From NCBI GenBank assembly GCA_902729315.2, contig LR746275.1, forward strand, positions 3,972,001-4,036,000: DNA of 64,000 bases. The letters run 5' to 3'. The first letter of the stretch is position 1; each line of letters starts with the position of its first letter. Under the pieces are notes generated by a model. That model had not been told where the DNA came from and made no database searches. It saw nothing but the letters and a program-made list of their open reading frames with translations. Source of the stretch: Spirodela intermedia. Taxonomy: Eukaryota; Streptophyta; Magnoliopsida; Alismatales; Araceae. Shown here piece after piece: positions 11,590-23,300 of the stretch. Both the position numbers and the translations under genes were made by a program.

Positions 11590-13336
11590 GAGATGGGAGG
11601 TGGCTAGGCCTAGGGGAGGAACGCGGGGGTGGTGAGGATTCCTCATGTCTCCCCTGATCGTCTTTTCTCCTCCGCAGCGGGGGGGCGGTGGAGCCCTTTG
11701 AGGCCCATTAATTTCCCACTGAACAGTCCACGTCCAACAATCTCTCTCTCTCTCTCATCATTCAGCGATTAGCCGTTGGTCGCTGGGATTGTCCCGTTCT
11801 GGCTGCTGGGGCGTTGGGGCTCGCGAGTAACGTCACCGAGTCTCTATCGCGACACGCGAGATGATTCCGACCACGTGGCGAGGGACTGGCCTTTCTGAAG
11901 AGGGGATGATCGTGATTGATGAGCCCTCAAGGAACAGAAGATGGACGATCAGATGAGTTGTAGCTGGGGCCGGACTTGACAGCTGTCGCTACTGTCCAGT
12001 CAATGGACTGCGGTCACTCGTGAACCCGGCTTCTTCTGCCCGAAGCCAACTCATCATCTTCCCCTCCTCTGCGGGCCCCACATCCCCCCTCTCTCGCTTT
12101 CTCTCTCTCTCTCCTCTCCTATTTTTCCGGTCGAAGCAGACCAGGCGGTGAGAAACGGAAGATAGAAGAGAGAGAAAACCGCGGCAAAGGCCTCCGCCAT
12201 TCCTCCCTCCTTCCCTCCCCCGCCATCTCTCTTCCTCTCTATTTCTCTCTCTCTCTCTCGTGCTTATATTTTTCTCCGTTCGTTCGTTCGTTCTCTCCGT
12301 TTTTACTTTACAGTACTCGTTATCACCACCTCTGCGACTTTTCCTTACTCCAAGTTGTACCGTGGCTGCGCCTGCATCACCTTGGCTGCAGAGCGGCGGC
12401 GTCTGGTCCCCTCCTCAGTTCGGAAGGGAATGTGGGTTTGTTTCTGAGGGGGGAAGGGGGGGAGGGGGGGGTGAGAAGTTGAGCTTTCCTTGCAGGCAAG
12501 GCCTCGCCGCCTCTGAACGCGTTTGCTTCCGCTCGAGGAGGAAGGAAAGGAAGGAAGACGGAGCGACGGCGACGTTCTCTTCTCCGGTGGGTGCGTGAGT
12601 CCTCGTCTCTTCTGTCTCTTCTTCCCTCCTCCCCGAGAGAAAAAAAGGAACGAGATGCTGCTCCTGTTCTTCAGTTTTCTTCCGTAAAATCTTGTTTTCC
12701 TTCGAGATGAAGCATCTCAATCGATGCCCCCCTGGGAAATGCAGCCGGCGGCTTCGGATTTCTTCATTCCGGGAAAAAAAATGCTCGTCTTTCTCGTTTG
12801 ATTCGCACTCCGGGTCGCCCTGCGATTCCTGCGGCGGAGGACTTGGAGAGCTTTCCCCTTGTCCTGGCAGACGCGGTAGGCCCTCCCACACACTCCATCG
12901 GGGAAAGGATAGTTTTATCTCAGAGATGGCTTCCTGGTCGATTAGTCGGCGCACGATTTATTGCTCTCCCATGGTTTCCGGAGAGCCTGCGGAAGTGCCG
13001 GCTGCCGTGGAGAAGAACAATGCCCATCCTAGTGTACTTTCGAGCTCCAGACCCTGGAACAGTGCATCTTCTCTCGTCCCAGCGCTGCGCCCGTTGATCT
13101 TCCTCCTTGCTTCTTCTCTTCTCTCTGAATCAGCATCAGAGAAGCGCCGCCTGCATTGTTTTCTGATAACCCGCCCTGGCCGCTGACCGTTTTCTCCCCT
13201 TTGTCTGCCGTTTTTCAGGGACCTGAGATTAACCTGCGGGGATTGGCCATTGCTTGTTCATGGCGACTCCCCCCCAAGTGATCGTCCATTGGTGAGGGAC
13301 GACGAGCTTTGTGAAACACCGAGGAGCCGTTCATTA
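8995..13336. other. Intergenic region upstream of the DUF3527 gene
   Basis: No supported gene. It holds a short direct duplication at 10277-10365, several CT/GA tracts (for example 11385-11405 and 11570-11590), a CACGTG box at 11872-11877, and, from about 12.2 kb, CT-rich sequence that looks like a transcribed leader. An acceptor at 13218 suggests a leader intron ending just before the DUF3527 coding frame. A minus-strand open frame at 10461-10883 lacks an ATG and was not accepted. Confidence 0.55.
10277..10365 (+). repeat. Short interleaved direct duplication
   Basis: A 16-bp sequence (GGGTGGATGGGCTTGG) occurs at 10277-10292 and 10327-10342. A 13-bp sequence (AGTAGATCCGGGG) occurs at 10317-10329 and 10353-10365. 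Together they indicate a local tandem duplication with later indels. Confidence 0.8.
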
Positions 13337-16087
13337 ATGGCGCGGCGTGGTGCAGAGGTCAGAGGACAGTGTCCCCTGCATCAAAACCCCAAGCTAACGG
13401 AAGAGAAGTTGCTCGCCCCCAGGCTCAGAGGAGCTCCGGCGAGGTCGAGGAGCGTCGTCGCACAGGCCGACCATGGAGGTCCCTCCCTACCGCCACAGGT
13501 TCCGGCGAATTACAAGAAGCTTTGGCCGAACAGGACGCCGATGGGATCGGACGAACTCATCAAGCACATGTCCAACGTCCCCTGCTACCTGCAGCGCATG
13601 GAGAAGGGGAAGGGGGGTACCCTCCAGGAGAAGGCCCTGAATTTCGGAGTTCTCGACTGGAGGCGGCTCGAGAGATGGACGGACGACCGCAGGCCCGTCC
13701 CCGGAGATGGAAAACAGCCTACAGCCTCTCCGGTGACCCCGTCGTGTAGGAACAGCAGCAGCAGCCTCAGCTATCTCACCACCCTGAGGAACCAGCGTCC
13801 TTCTCTGAACAGCCGCTGGGATTCTTCTGTTGCAGAGGCTCTCGCGCAGGTGCCACGAGAAGCATCATCTTCCAGGGCCAGGAATGGCGTCGAAGATCGC
13901 TCTCCCAATGTTCTATCCAGGGAACGCCCCGTCGGGCATCGCGTCTCCGCTCCAATGAATCAGTGCAAGCTCAGAATTGATCTTGAGGCCAGGGGTGAAG
14001 AATTTAGGAGGAAGGTTCCGGGGTTGGAGGACGTCTCTCCAGAAGGGAAAACGTCGGCATCGACATCAAAGAACGGAGAAAGCTCGTCGAGCTTTGTCAG
14101 GAATGGGAGGAAGCCCGTCAAGCTAAGGTCCGACGGTGGGGAAGGTGGCAGGAATCTTCTACACGACGGTCAGTCCCAGACCCCACGCCGGTGGCAGTGT
14201 GGGCTCAACGATCTGCTTCCGGAGCATCTTGAGGGCGGCGATCTCCATGGTAGCCGGAGATTCAGCTATTCTTCGACGAGAGATCACGCGGCGCCTGCAG
14301 AACCTGGTCGAGCGAGCTTTGTTGGCGCATTATCTTCTGAAGATTTCCAGTTCTCCCCTCTCTCTCCGAGCTTCCCGCGTTCATGCCCTCTCAGCGGATG
14401 GCCGGACCTGAATTCCCTCGGTTCTGATCTCTGCGAGACGTCTCTCCGACGGGATGGACCGGCCGGACTGAAACCGAATGGCGGGGAGGACACGCCCGCC
14501 GTCATGCTCCGCCGGAAGCCCACCGGCGTGAGAAAAAGCCGGTGCTCAAACGGGACAAAAGGATCTGCAAGAAAGCGAGAACGACCCACCGGCTACCAGT
14601 CCATCGCCGGCCTGAGTAGATGCTCCAGTTTGAGGGAGATGTCGCCGTCATTACACTACCAGCACGGCGGAGATGGAGAAACTGAGACCAACAGATTGAG
14701 GCGGAGCAGCCCCCTGAGAAGGCTTCTTGATCCGTTTCTAAAGTTAAAGGCATCGTCCGAGCGGCGCCAAGCATCCGGGACGGCTCCAGCCTCGCCGAGG
14801 TTACCCTCCCCAGGCTGGAAGCTTTCCACCCTCAAAGAACCAGGACTTCTCTCAGAGCGGAGACCACCCAGTTCGGTCGGTAGGATCTCGAGCTCCTCTG
14901 ATGGCGATTCTATGAAGGGGCGGCGCTCTCCCTCAAGCGGGTTGCCTGCTGCGGATGGTGAAGATTCGATACGCGAGGTATCCCGCAGGCAAGCTCTTCT
15001 GCGAGTCTCTTGGAAAGACGGCGTGCCCCTGTTCACGTTCTCGGTCAACGAGAACGAGATCCTCGCGGCGACGAGGAAGAAGAAGGGGGGATCCGGCAAG
15101 GAAGGCTGCGAGTGCGTCTACACATTCTACTACGTTACGGAAGCTAGACAGAAGATCAGGGGATGGATGAAACAGGGGAACAGGGGCAAGAAGGAGCTCA
15201 TCTCCAATGTCGTCGGCCAGATGAACGTCTCTTCCGTTCGATCCCCCGAAGATCGCCGCGACGCTGTGAGGGAGTTCGTCCTCTTTGGTCCGGAGCTGTG
15301 GCCCACCTTCCACGAGACCTGGGATCATCCTGTCCCGAACTCTGAACTGGCAGCAGTCGTTCTGAGCGGCGCCCCATTAGAAGCCGCAGAGAGCTACAGC
15401 GCCTTCAACCCGAACAGCCATGACGATGGCAGCGGAGATCCATCGGCGACGAAGCTCGAAGCGCGTAAGCAGCGGGTTCGAGAGATGGTGGCCATACTCC
15501 CGAGCGAAGTTCATGGTTTGTCGGACACCGGAAAACCGGCGACCCTCGTTGAACGGTGGCGGTCCGGAGGGAGGTGCGACTGTGGAGGATGGGATGCCGG
15601 CTGCGCTCTAACTATTCTGAAAGCCAAAGCCGGCGACAGCCGTCTTCGGGATGATGTAGATGGCACCCATCGGGTCGAGCTGTTCATTCAGGTTCTGCTC
15701 AATCACCCCCTTCGGAGATTTATCATCACAAATTTAGCAAGTTTCATTGGTTGTTTATGGAATAAGGATCCGTGAAAGAGGAACTTATGGATGACCATCA
15801 TATTCTTTCAGGGAGGAGGCCGAGACGGCCGACCCTTCTTCAGCCTGGTCAGCTTCAAGGAGGGGCTCTACAGAGTCGACTTCGATTCCTCCATCGCCGT
15901 CGTGCAGGCGTTCGCTGTCTGCGTGTCAATGCTTCACGGGAGGAAGCGGGGCGGTCTCCACGAGTTGCTGAACTCGAGGCTGTGCTCACCGGCGGTGGGT
16001 TTTCCCGTGAGAACCGCTGCCGTTGCCGGCGGTGCCCCCATGTCGGCGCCGTACCGTCCCCCGCTTTCGCCCGTCGGGAGGGCCTAG
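13337..16087 (+). CDS. DUF3527 domain protein
   Basis: Two exons, 13337-15691 and 15812-16087, giving 876 residues from the chosen ATG. DUF3527 proteins are land-plant specific and functionally uncharacterised. Family blocks seen in order are NYKKLW (about residue 58), HMSNVPCYLQR (about 77), LNFGVLDWRRLERW (about 101), a long Ser/Arg-rich variable middle, then the conserved C-terminal half with YTFYYVTEARQK, VVGQMNVSS, REFVLFGPEL, and the Cys-rich signature ERWRSGGRCDCGGWDAGC (about 739). Exon 2 supplies GRDGRPFFSLVSFKEGLYR, which completes the domain. The frame stays open upstream of the ATG to an acceptor at 13218, so a further 5' exon could add residues. No membrane segment or signal peptide is seen. 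Confidence 0.88.
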
Positions 16088-17461
16088 ACATGGATGCTGG
16101 AGGTGGAGGAGGTATCGCCGGCCGGCAAACCTGAGTGCCGGAGCTCCGACAGAGCAGCTGTGCTTCCCGACAACCTGGATAACACCTCCATGGCGTCGTA
16201 TCTCCGCAAGGAATACCTTGGAGATCGATATCTCCGTTGTAGGAGGAGGCTCTGTGACTAGCACCACCTGTTGGTAGATCGAATAAATTCCTGCTACATG
16301 TCTCAAGCTGGTGTTTTTGGGCCTCACCCAGGAAGGTTGGGCTGGGCCAGAGGGGGCTTCAGGGAGCGGGAGAGGGTCAACCTCGTTCCCACCACAGAAC
16401 CACATATAATTTAGTATACGAGATGAAGATCCTTTTTCCCTTTTTCCCTTTTTTTTATAGATATATTTCACGCTTCGTCAACGTTAGTTAGAGCTCAAAT
16501 TATTATTCAATTAGCCCGCGTTTTGGATTTTCTCAACAAATTCGGAGTCCTTCGTCCCCAGCGGCAAGCAATCCACATTGAAAAGGAGGTGCCGTGTTAG
16601 GTGATCGATGGATGATAATGCCCAAAGTCAAGGGCTAGAAAAAAAGTGAAATTCGGGTTCCACCGTGATTGCGGAATTTCAAAGGGTGTCCGATTTCAGG
16701 GAGTTCTTCGCTCTCAAGCTCTGGACGAAGACAGTTTTTGTCGACATGAATTGTCAACCGATTTACGTGTTTGTAGACGTTGACATCAGAACACAGCTGG
16801 ATGAGGTGAGACCACACAGGAGAGGCGGATAGGGTTTGGTGGCGTTGAAGTCTAACCTCGGGCTGAGCTTCTGGCAGGCCAGCTTATTGCGGCGAGCCCG
16901 ATATCTTTGCTCTCCAGGATGATCCCTTGTCGAATTCGCTGCCACCTCGGCGCAGACCTGTTCATATGGTTGACTATCCGAGTCTCAGATGTCGATCTCT
17001 CAAAGTTACTTCGTATTTCTAAGATGAGGGTAATCGTCCCGGAAAATCCCTCGTAGAAACACAAAATTACCGGAAAGTCCTAGCCTATGATTAAACGTCC
17101 CGGAATGTTGCACTTGTGATCCGCTTTCTCACATGTGCATGGCCGCCCATCGTTTCCTGTTCTTTCGAGGCCCCAAATGACAGGCACAGTTTTGACATGG
17201 ACAGACGGGTGCAGATGACCAACTGCAGTCGCCTCTCCGGCTTCTCATTTTCTTATGTGAAATGGTCAGCATACGCGGAGTGCCTGCGTCATTCCTCACA
17301 GCTACGGGGATGGGTAGGCTTTCAACGCTGGAAGGACAAGCCGGAGGGAGCATGCATGCTTATAAACTCGGAGGGAGTCACTAACCATTTCTCTTCTATC
17401 ACCATTCGTCTCGGGCAACCGCTTGCCCCCCAAGGCAGGCTCCACCATCTTTTCTTCCATC
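16088..17461. other. Intergenic region between the DUF3527 and laccase genes
   Basis: No gene recognised. It contains the 3' flank of the DUF3527 gene and the laccase promoter, with a TATA box at 17361. Confidence 0.6.
17361..17366 (+). promoter_or_regulatory. TATA box of the laccase gene
   Basis: TATAAA 101 bp upstream of the laccase ATG, consistent with a leader of about 70 nt. Confidence 0.6.
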
Positions 17462-20323
17462 ATGGAGCGGGCCATCCTTCTGGTGGCCTTCGTCGCTCTT
17501 GGCTTCCTCGCCGTCTCGGCTCGCGGCGAGGTCGTCGAGCACACCTTCCGGGTAAGCGCCATGCACAGGCTCCTCGTCCTCTTTCCCTTCCATTCTCTCT
17601 GTCGATCGACTCGACGGACCGAGGCTCCGTGCTAAAGCTCGCGATCATCCCGACACCACGTAGTTAAGCCTTTTCGCTCAGCAGATAATGCGGTTCCTTG
17701 GATCACGAGCGATCTCAATCGCCTACAGAGCTGCTTATCTTCCCGACAAACAACCATGTAGAGCTTCGTGTAGAGCCCTAAGAGCTGGTTGTCGTCGATT
17801 AGGGTGATCTCTTCGAGTCTCTACTTGGGTAGCCTTCGAGTTCTAGGCTGACATCTCCAGGAAGAATATGCACGCCCATGGCGCGTCTTAAGTCTTCATT
17901 CTACGTGATGCTGTCCTTATCAGTCGGTACACATACGACCCAGCAAACATACGACCCGGCTGGCCACTTTACCGAACCCGCAGGGTTTCTCTTATTTATT
18001 ATCCCCTCTGTCGAGTTTGCTCCGTCAAACCGTTTCCTTCGCTTTGGTGTTCGCTCAGGTTGGAAACCTAACGATCCGCAAGCTGTGCCAAGAGAGGACG
18101 GTGGTGGCTGTCAATGGTCACTTTCCCGGGCCCTCCATCACAGCCCATGAAGGCGACTCCGTCGTCGTTCACGTTATCAACGGCTCCCCATACAACATCA
18201 CCCTCCACTGGTATGAAACATCATCATCCTCCATCTACCGGCAATTTAAAGTCAAATACGGTATCGTTGGGGGGCGGGGGAGGGGGGACTTTGCTGACGG
18301 AATCTGTGGCTCAGGCACGGCATATTCCAGCTGCTGACAGCGTGGGCGGACGGACCGGGATACGTGACCCAGTGCCCCATCCCCCCCGGGGGCCGCTACA
18401 CATACAGCTTCAACATCATCGGCCAGGAGGGCACCCTGTGGTGGCACGCCCACTCCTCCTACCTCCGCGCTACCGTCTACGGGTCGTTCACCATCTACCC
18501 TCGCGCCGGGCCCGGCGCCTACCCCTTCCCCAAGCCCTACAGAGAAGTACCTCTCCTTCTCGGTAAGTGACGACGTCGATCGAACTTTGATCCTCATTCT
18601 CCTCACTTTAAACACGGAAAACATTGAAATCACGTTATTTCTCTTCGTGTGTTTTTTATGACCTTCGATTAAAGCCCGTCGCTTGTTGACAAATCTGTTC
18701 AAAACCCGAAAATTAGCAGATCATCCCCCATTTGACCAATCAACCATACGCGGGCACAGGGAGATTAAGGCGACGTGATTGATAATACACTGTTTATTGT
18801 TTTTTCCGTGAGTTGTGACTTCGATGTGTTGGGCAGGCGAGTGGTGGAACGCCAACGTCGTCGATGTCGAGGAGGAATCTCTCTCCACCGGCGGAGCGCC
18901 AAACATCTCCGATGCCTTCACTATTAACGGGAGGCCGGGAGATTTGTACCCTTGCTCTCGGGACCGTGAGTAAAATTACCCTCCATTCGCCAATAATAAC
19001 TTTCAATTTACCATGCTTAGTATAGAAGTAACCATCATCAATGTAACTAAAATACGGTCCCATGCATCTTGTTTGGCCAGAAACTTTCAAGCTCAGGGTG
19101 GTGCACGGGAAGACCTACTTGCTGAGGATCGTCAACGCTGCACTCAATCAGGAGCTCTTCTTCATGGTGGCCGGCCACAGCCTCACGGTGGTCGCCATAG
19201 ACGCCAGTTACACCGTGCCGTACCCCACCGACGTGGTGGTGATTGCCCCTGGACAGACCGTGGACGCTCTCCTCGACGCCACTGCCGCCCCGGGCCGGTA
19301 CTATATGGCGGCGCATACCTACGCCAGCGTCGCCGGCGTACCCTTCCCCAATACCACCACAACCGGCATATTATACTATGAGTCCTCGCCGCCGTCGTCT
19401 TCTCCGCCGATCATGCCGGCCCTCCCTGCCTTCAACGACACCCCCACCGCTCACAAGTTCTACACCAATCTGTCGGCGCTCCTGCGCCCGTGTGACCCCC
19501 AAGTCCCCCTCGCCGTCGACGAGGAGATGTTCATTACATTTGGGCTGGGCCTGGTTCCCTGCGACAGGAAGAACAGCACATGTGCCGGTCCCTTCGGAGA
19601 GAAGTTTGCGGCCTCCATGAGCAACAACTCCTTCCAACTCCCCACTGAGCTGTCTCTGCTTCAGGCCCACTTCTTCAAGGTGCCCGGCGTTTTCACGCTG
19701 GACTTCCCCGACCGGCCGCCGGTAGTCTTCAACTATACGAGCCCCAACGTCACCCTCGACGTGGGGCTGCTGCAGACGGTGAAGCAGACGAGGGGAAAAA
19801 GGTTCAAGTACAACTCCACGGTGGAGGTGGTGCTGCAGAACACGGCACTGCTCGGCACGGAGAACCACCCCATACACCTACACGGGTTCAACTTCTTCGT
19901 CTTGGCGCAGGGGTTCGGCAATTACAACCCCACCGTCGCCAAGAGGAGCTTCAACCTGGTCCATCCTCAGGTGCGGAATACCATAGCGGTGCCCGCCGGC
20001 GGCTGGGCCGTCATCCGTTTCGTTGCTAATAACCCTGGTGAGGATACATATTCCAAAACTTTGAGTTATAGCCCGCGAAGATCATTATTTTTCCAAGTTC
20101 CGACTCTCTTATCTCCTCCCAGTTACCGATAGTCGAAAACGGGTTTCTTTCGTTCCTTGGTATCGCTGACAGTTTGTGGCCTGGAACCGCAGGTGTCTGG
20201 TTCATGCACTGTCACATAGACGCCCACATGCCCTGGGGCCTTGGGTTGGTTTTCGTGGTGGAAGACGGGCCCACCCCATCGTCGAAGCTCCCCCCGCCGC
20301 CCGCCGACCTCCCCCGCTGCTAA
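17462..20323 (+). CDS. LAC: Laccase (secreted multicopper oxidase)
   Basis: Six exons: 17462-17551, 18059-18210, 18315-18562, 18837-18965, 19081-20037, 20193-20323, giving 568 residues, typical for plant laccases. A signal peptide is evident (hydrophobic start [18 protein letters not shown]), so the product is apoplastic. All four copper motifs are present: HWHG (about 79), WWHAHS (about 123), HPIHLHG (about 469) and the C-terminal [12 protein letters not shown] (about 530) containing the type-1 copper Cys and a Leu at the axial position. Several N-x-S/T sites suggest N-glycosylation. Plant laccases oxidise monolignols and other phenolics with reduction of O2 to water, mainly in lignin polymerisation. 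The intron pattern matches plant laccases. Which sub-clade it belongs to cannot be judged without a tree. Confidence 0.96.
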
Positions 20324-23300
20324 GATGGGATTCTGACCAGGAAGAAGAAGTCGAAGATATTCCGTCTGCCTGTTTTTAGTCCGCGGTGGATTACATCCTC
20401 TCCTAAAGTTCTACTTTGTGAATTTTCTCTCACTCTTCCTTTCTTTTCCCCATATGTTCAAGAATTATCGCAAGGTGTGGTATGAGGAATAATTCAATTT
20501 ATCAGTCCAAATTGTCCCCAATCGCATCAATAACAATGCTGAAATAATTATATGCATAGACTTATCTTAAGATCTACACTCTCTCACTTAACATTATCAT
20601 CCTACTTATTCATCAAAAATAAGAGACAAGCTGTAATTTTCTGCTAAATCTTAACTATTGAAAAGTATTGACATATTAATGTTATAGTTAATTATCACGG
20701 CGATAACTCCCCACCACCTATAATTGTTCTCACTTAATATTATAATCGTAGATTATTCATTGCACCGTTTGACGCACCACCATCATTTGTCTCAACCCTG
20801 CTAGTGCTTTCCGAGACGCTTGTTATCGCCAATCGTAATCATCCTCGTTGACGATTATCCTCGTCATCATATCCCCAGCAATGACTAACAGAGCCTTATA
20901 CTCTCCCTCTAACAGCATACTATTGGAACTGGTGAATGAGGGCCAGCGTTACGTTTACCATCATGATCGTTTAATTTGGCCTTAGTTATTCCCGGTAAAC
21001 CGAAAATTCAGTCTCACCTTCCATCCGGAGTTTTCTCAAGTAAATGCAGCAAGTGGAGGACCCTCAGAGTTAGTTTGCCTGATGGACGACAGCCCATTCG
21101 AAGTGGAGGCCAGCCCAGCCTGAAGTGTCTTGTTATTGATTGCATTGATTGAACACGCGTCGGAAGGTGCTGGCGGGGGAGCTCCTCCTACTGCACCACC
21201 TTTGGTCTGGGAAGAGTACGAGCTTAGGCTGTCCTCACTATAAAACCGTCTGATAGAGCTTCATTGGGCATGTGAGATGGGACCAGTCATTTAAGTTTTA
21301 GCCCGCTGGCCTAGCTCGTTGCTACGAATGGTATCCAAGGATGGATGGCTAGCCACCCCAACCTGTTCGATGGTGTGTCTGAAGAAGATTTCCACACACA
21401 CCATCCCCCGGTCAAAATAACCGGAAAATATGGCTTGGTGCTGATCATGCATGCCTGGCATAATCAGAACATCTCACATCATTGAATTATGTTTTTTACG
21501 TGAACTATCATGGTTCCGGACTGCGAGATGATTAGCACCAAGCATCAGCTCGGTTTAGAGTGAGGAAGAACGAGGATAATTGACCATGGAACTATCCAAC
21601 CCGCGGCCCACGAATAGATCGACCGAATCGGCTCCTAGAAGATGTAATTGGCAGAAGCTGCAGGAAGCGGTTCCAGATAGAACTATTTAAGAAGGTGAGA
21701 GAAAGACAAGGGCACTCGTGAGATATGATTTCCTTCGCTCATTACTCTAACGCTTTGAATTGATGGTCGGTGGAGTATCTGAATGTTCTCGGTTCCTGGA
21801 AGGCAGCAAGCACGTGCTTTAATTTACAAAAAAGTAAATGAAGAATGCAAATAAGCGTCTGGTTTAAAAGTTAAGAGGTCTTTGAGCGCAACTAAGTGTG
21901 AGCTGTTCGTATTCTCTCTGAGTTTGGGCAAAACGAGCTCAAATATTATGTACAACATAGATATTTTACTGAACACAAATATCATGCGTGACACGTTTCA
22001 TAGCAGTTGACGTCTTAAATAACTCACAGATGCCATAAATTATGATATCATGAGCTTGTCCCCGACGCCCCCTTCAATGTACCACCTAACACATGGATCT
22101 TACGATTCAAAGCGGAAGGGAGACGGGAGATGACTTAGAGAGTCTAAGAGTGGAGCTCGTGAATAGCCCGTCTGACGACAAGTTCTGAAGATGAAGCAGA
22201 TCTGAGGATGGGTCTCCATACCGCCTTCTTACTCAATCCGTAGGGAGAAACCTAAGGAGAGTCATGGACTTGATCACAAGCATGTGAGGTTGGCAAGACC
22301 ACAGGTCCTAAGCACAGCGTGGGGAGATCCACCCACACCCCTTCTCCTCGTGAAGAGGCAAATTTGGTAAATATGGGGGGATGGGGTGGGGGAAAGAAAG
22401 AGGGCTGCCGCCGGTGCGAATGGCGGCTGTTTTTTCTTTCTTGGGGGGGCTTGTGGGGGGGGCGCGGGAGTGGGATTCAATGAGCGCAGACTGAATCACA
22501 GCAAGTCCCTAGTGCTCTACTTGTTGGGAGGCACAGGCGGAAAGGGATCCCACAACCCTCTCAGGCAGTGAGGAACAGATGCCTCACAGCCGCATCGCCA
22601 CCGGTGATGGGCCGAACCAGTTCAGTTGTTCTATGAATCGACGCCTCGGCCACTACCATACCCCCGAAACCCCCACTTCATCGGACCTAAGCATCGGAGT
22701 ATTTTCTCCCCCCTCTAGGAAGAATCCGACGTAATTTATGCCTAGTCCTGTCCAACTAGAAATTACTATCTATCGATTCCGGAATGGACTACGCTATCCC
22801 TTTCAGTAAACTTACACGTATCAAAGCAGGGCATTATCGTCGATTACGGTATAACGGAGATATTCCAAAAAAATAGCTGAAATGAGAAGCGAGAGCATGA
22901 GATCACCGTTCTAAGTTACTGCCTATATATTTAAATAATGATGAAAAACACTGTTCACGGTCGATAAAATAAAACTAAGGAATATGAGCCTTTTCTCCTT
23001 GATCACTTCGCGCACTAGGTGCTCTGGTGAGACGGAGGAAAGCTCATTTACAATCTCACGAGACGAAAGAAATACCCGACATTGGAAAGAATTGAGCATT
23101 AAAAGCATCGACTGCTCACCATATCAATCGAGGATGGAGCCCATCACAAAAGGCGTGCGTACTGTAGGGACAGAGCCCTCATGAGATGAAAGTAGACCAA
23201 GGATGGAGATAATAACGGCAATAGTGTCGTTAACATTAAGATATAGTTTGGACGCAGAAAGGGAGAGTCACATGCTAGAAAAATCTATCTAGCTCCTGAC

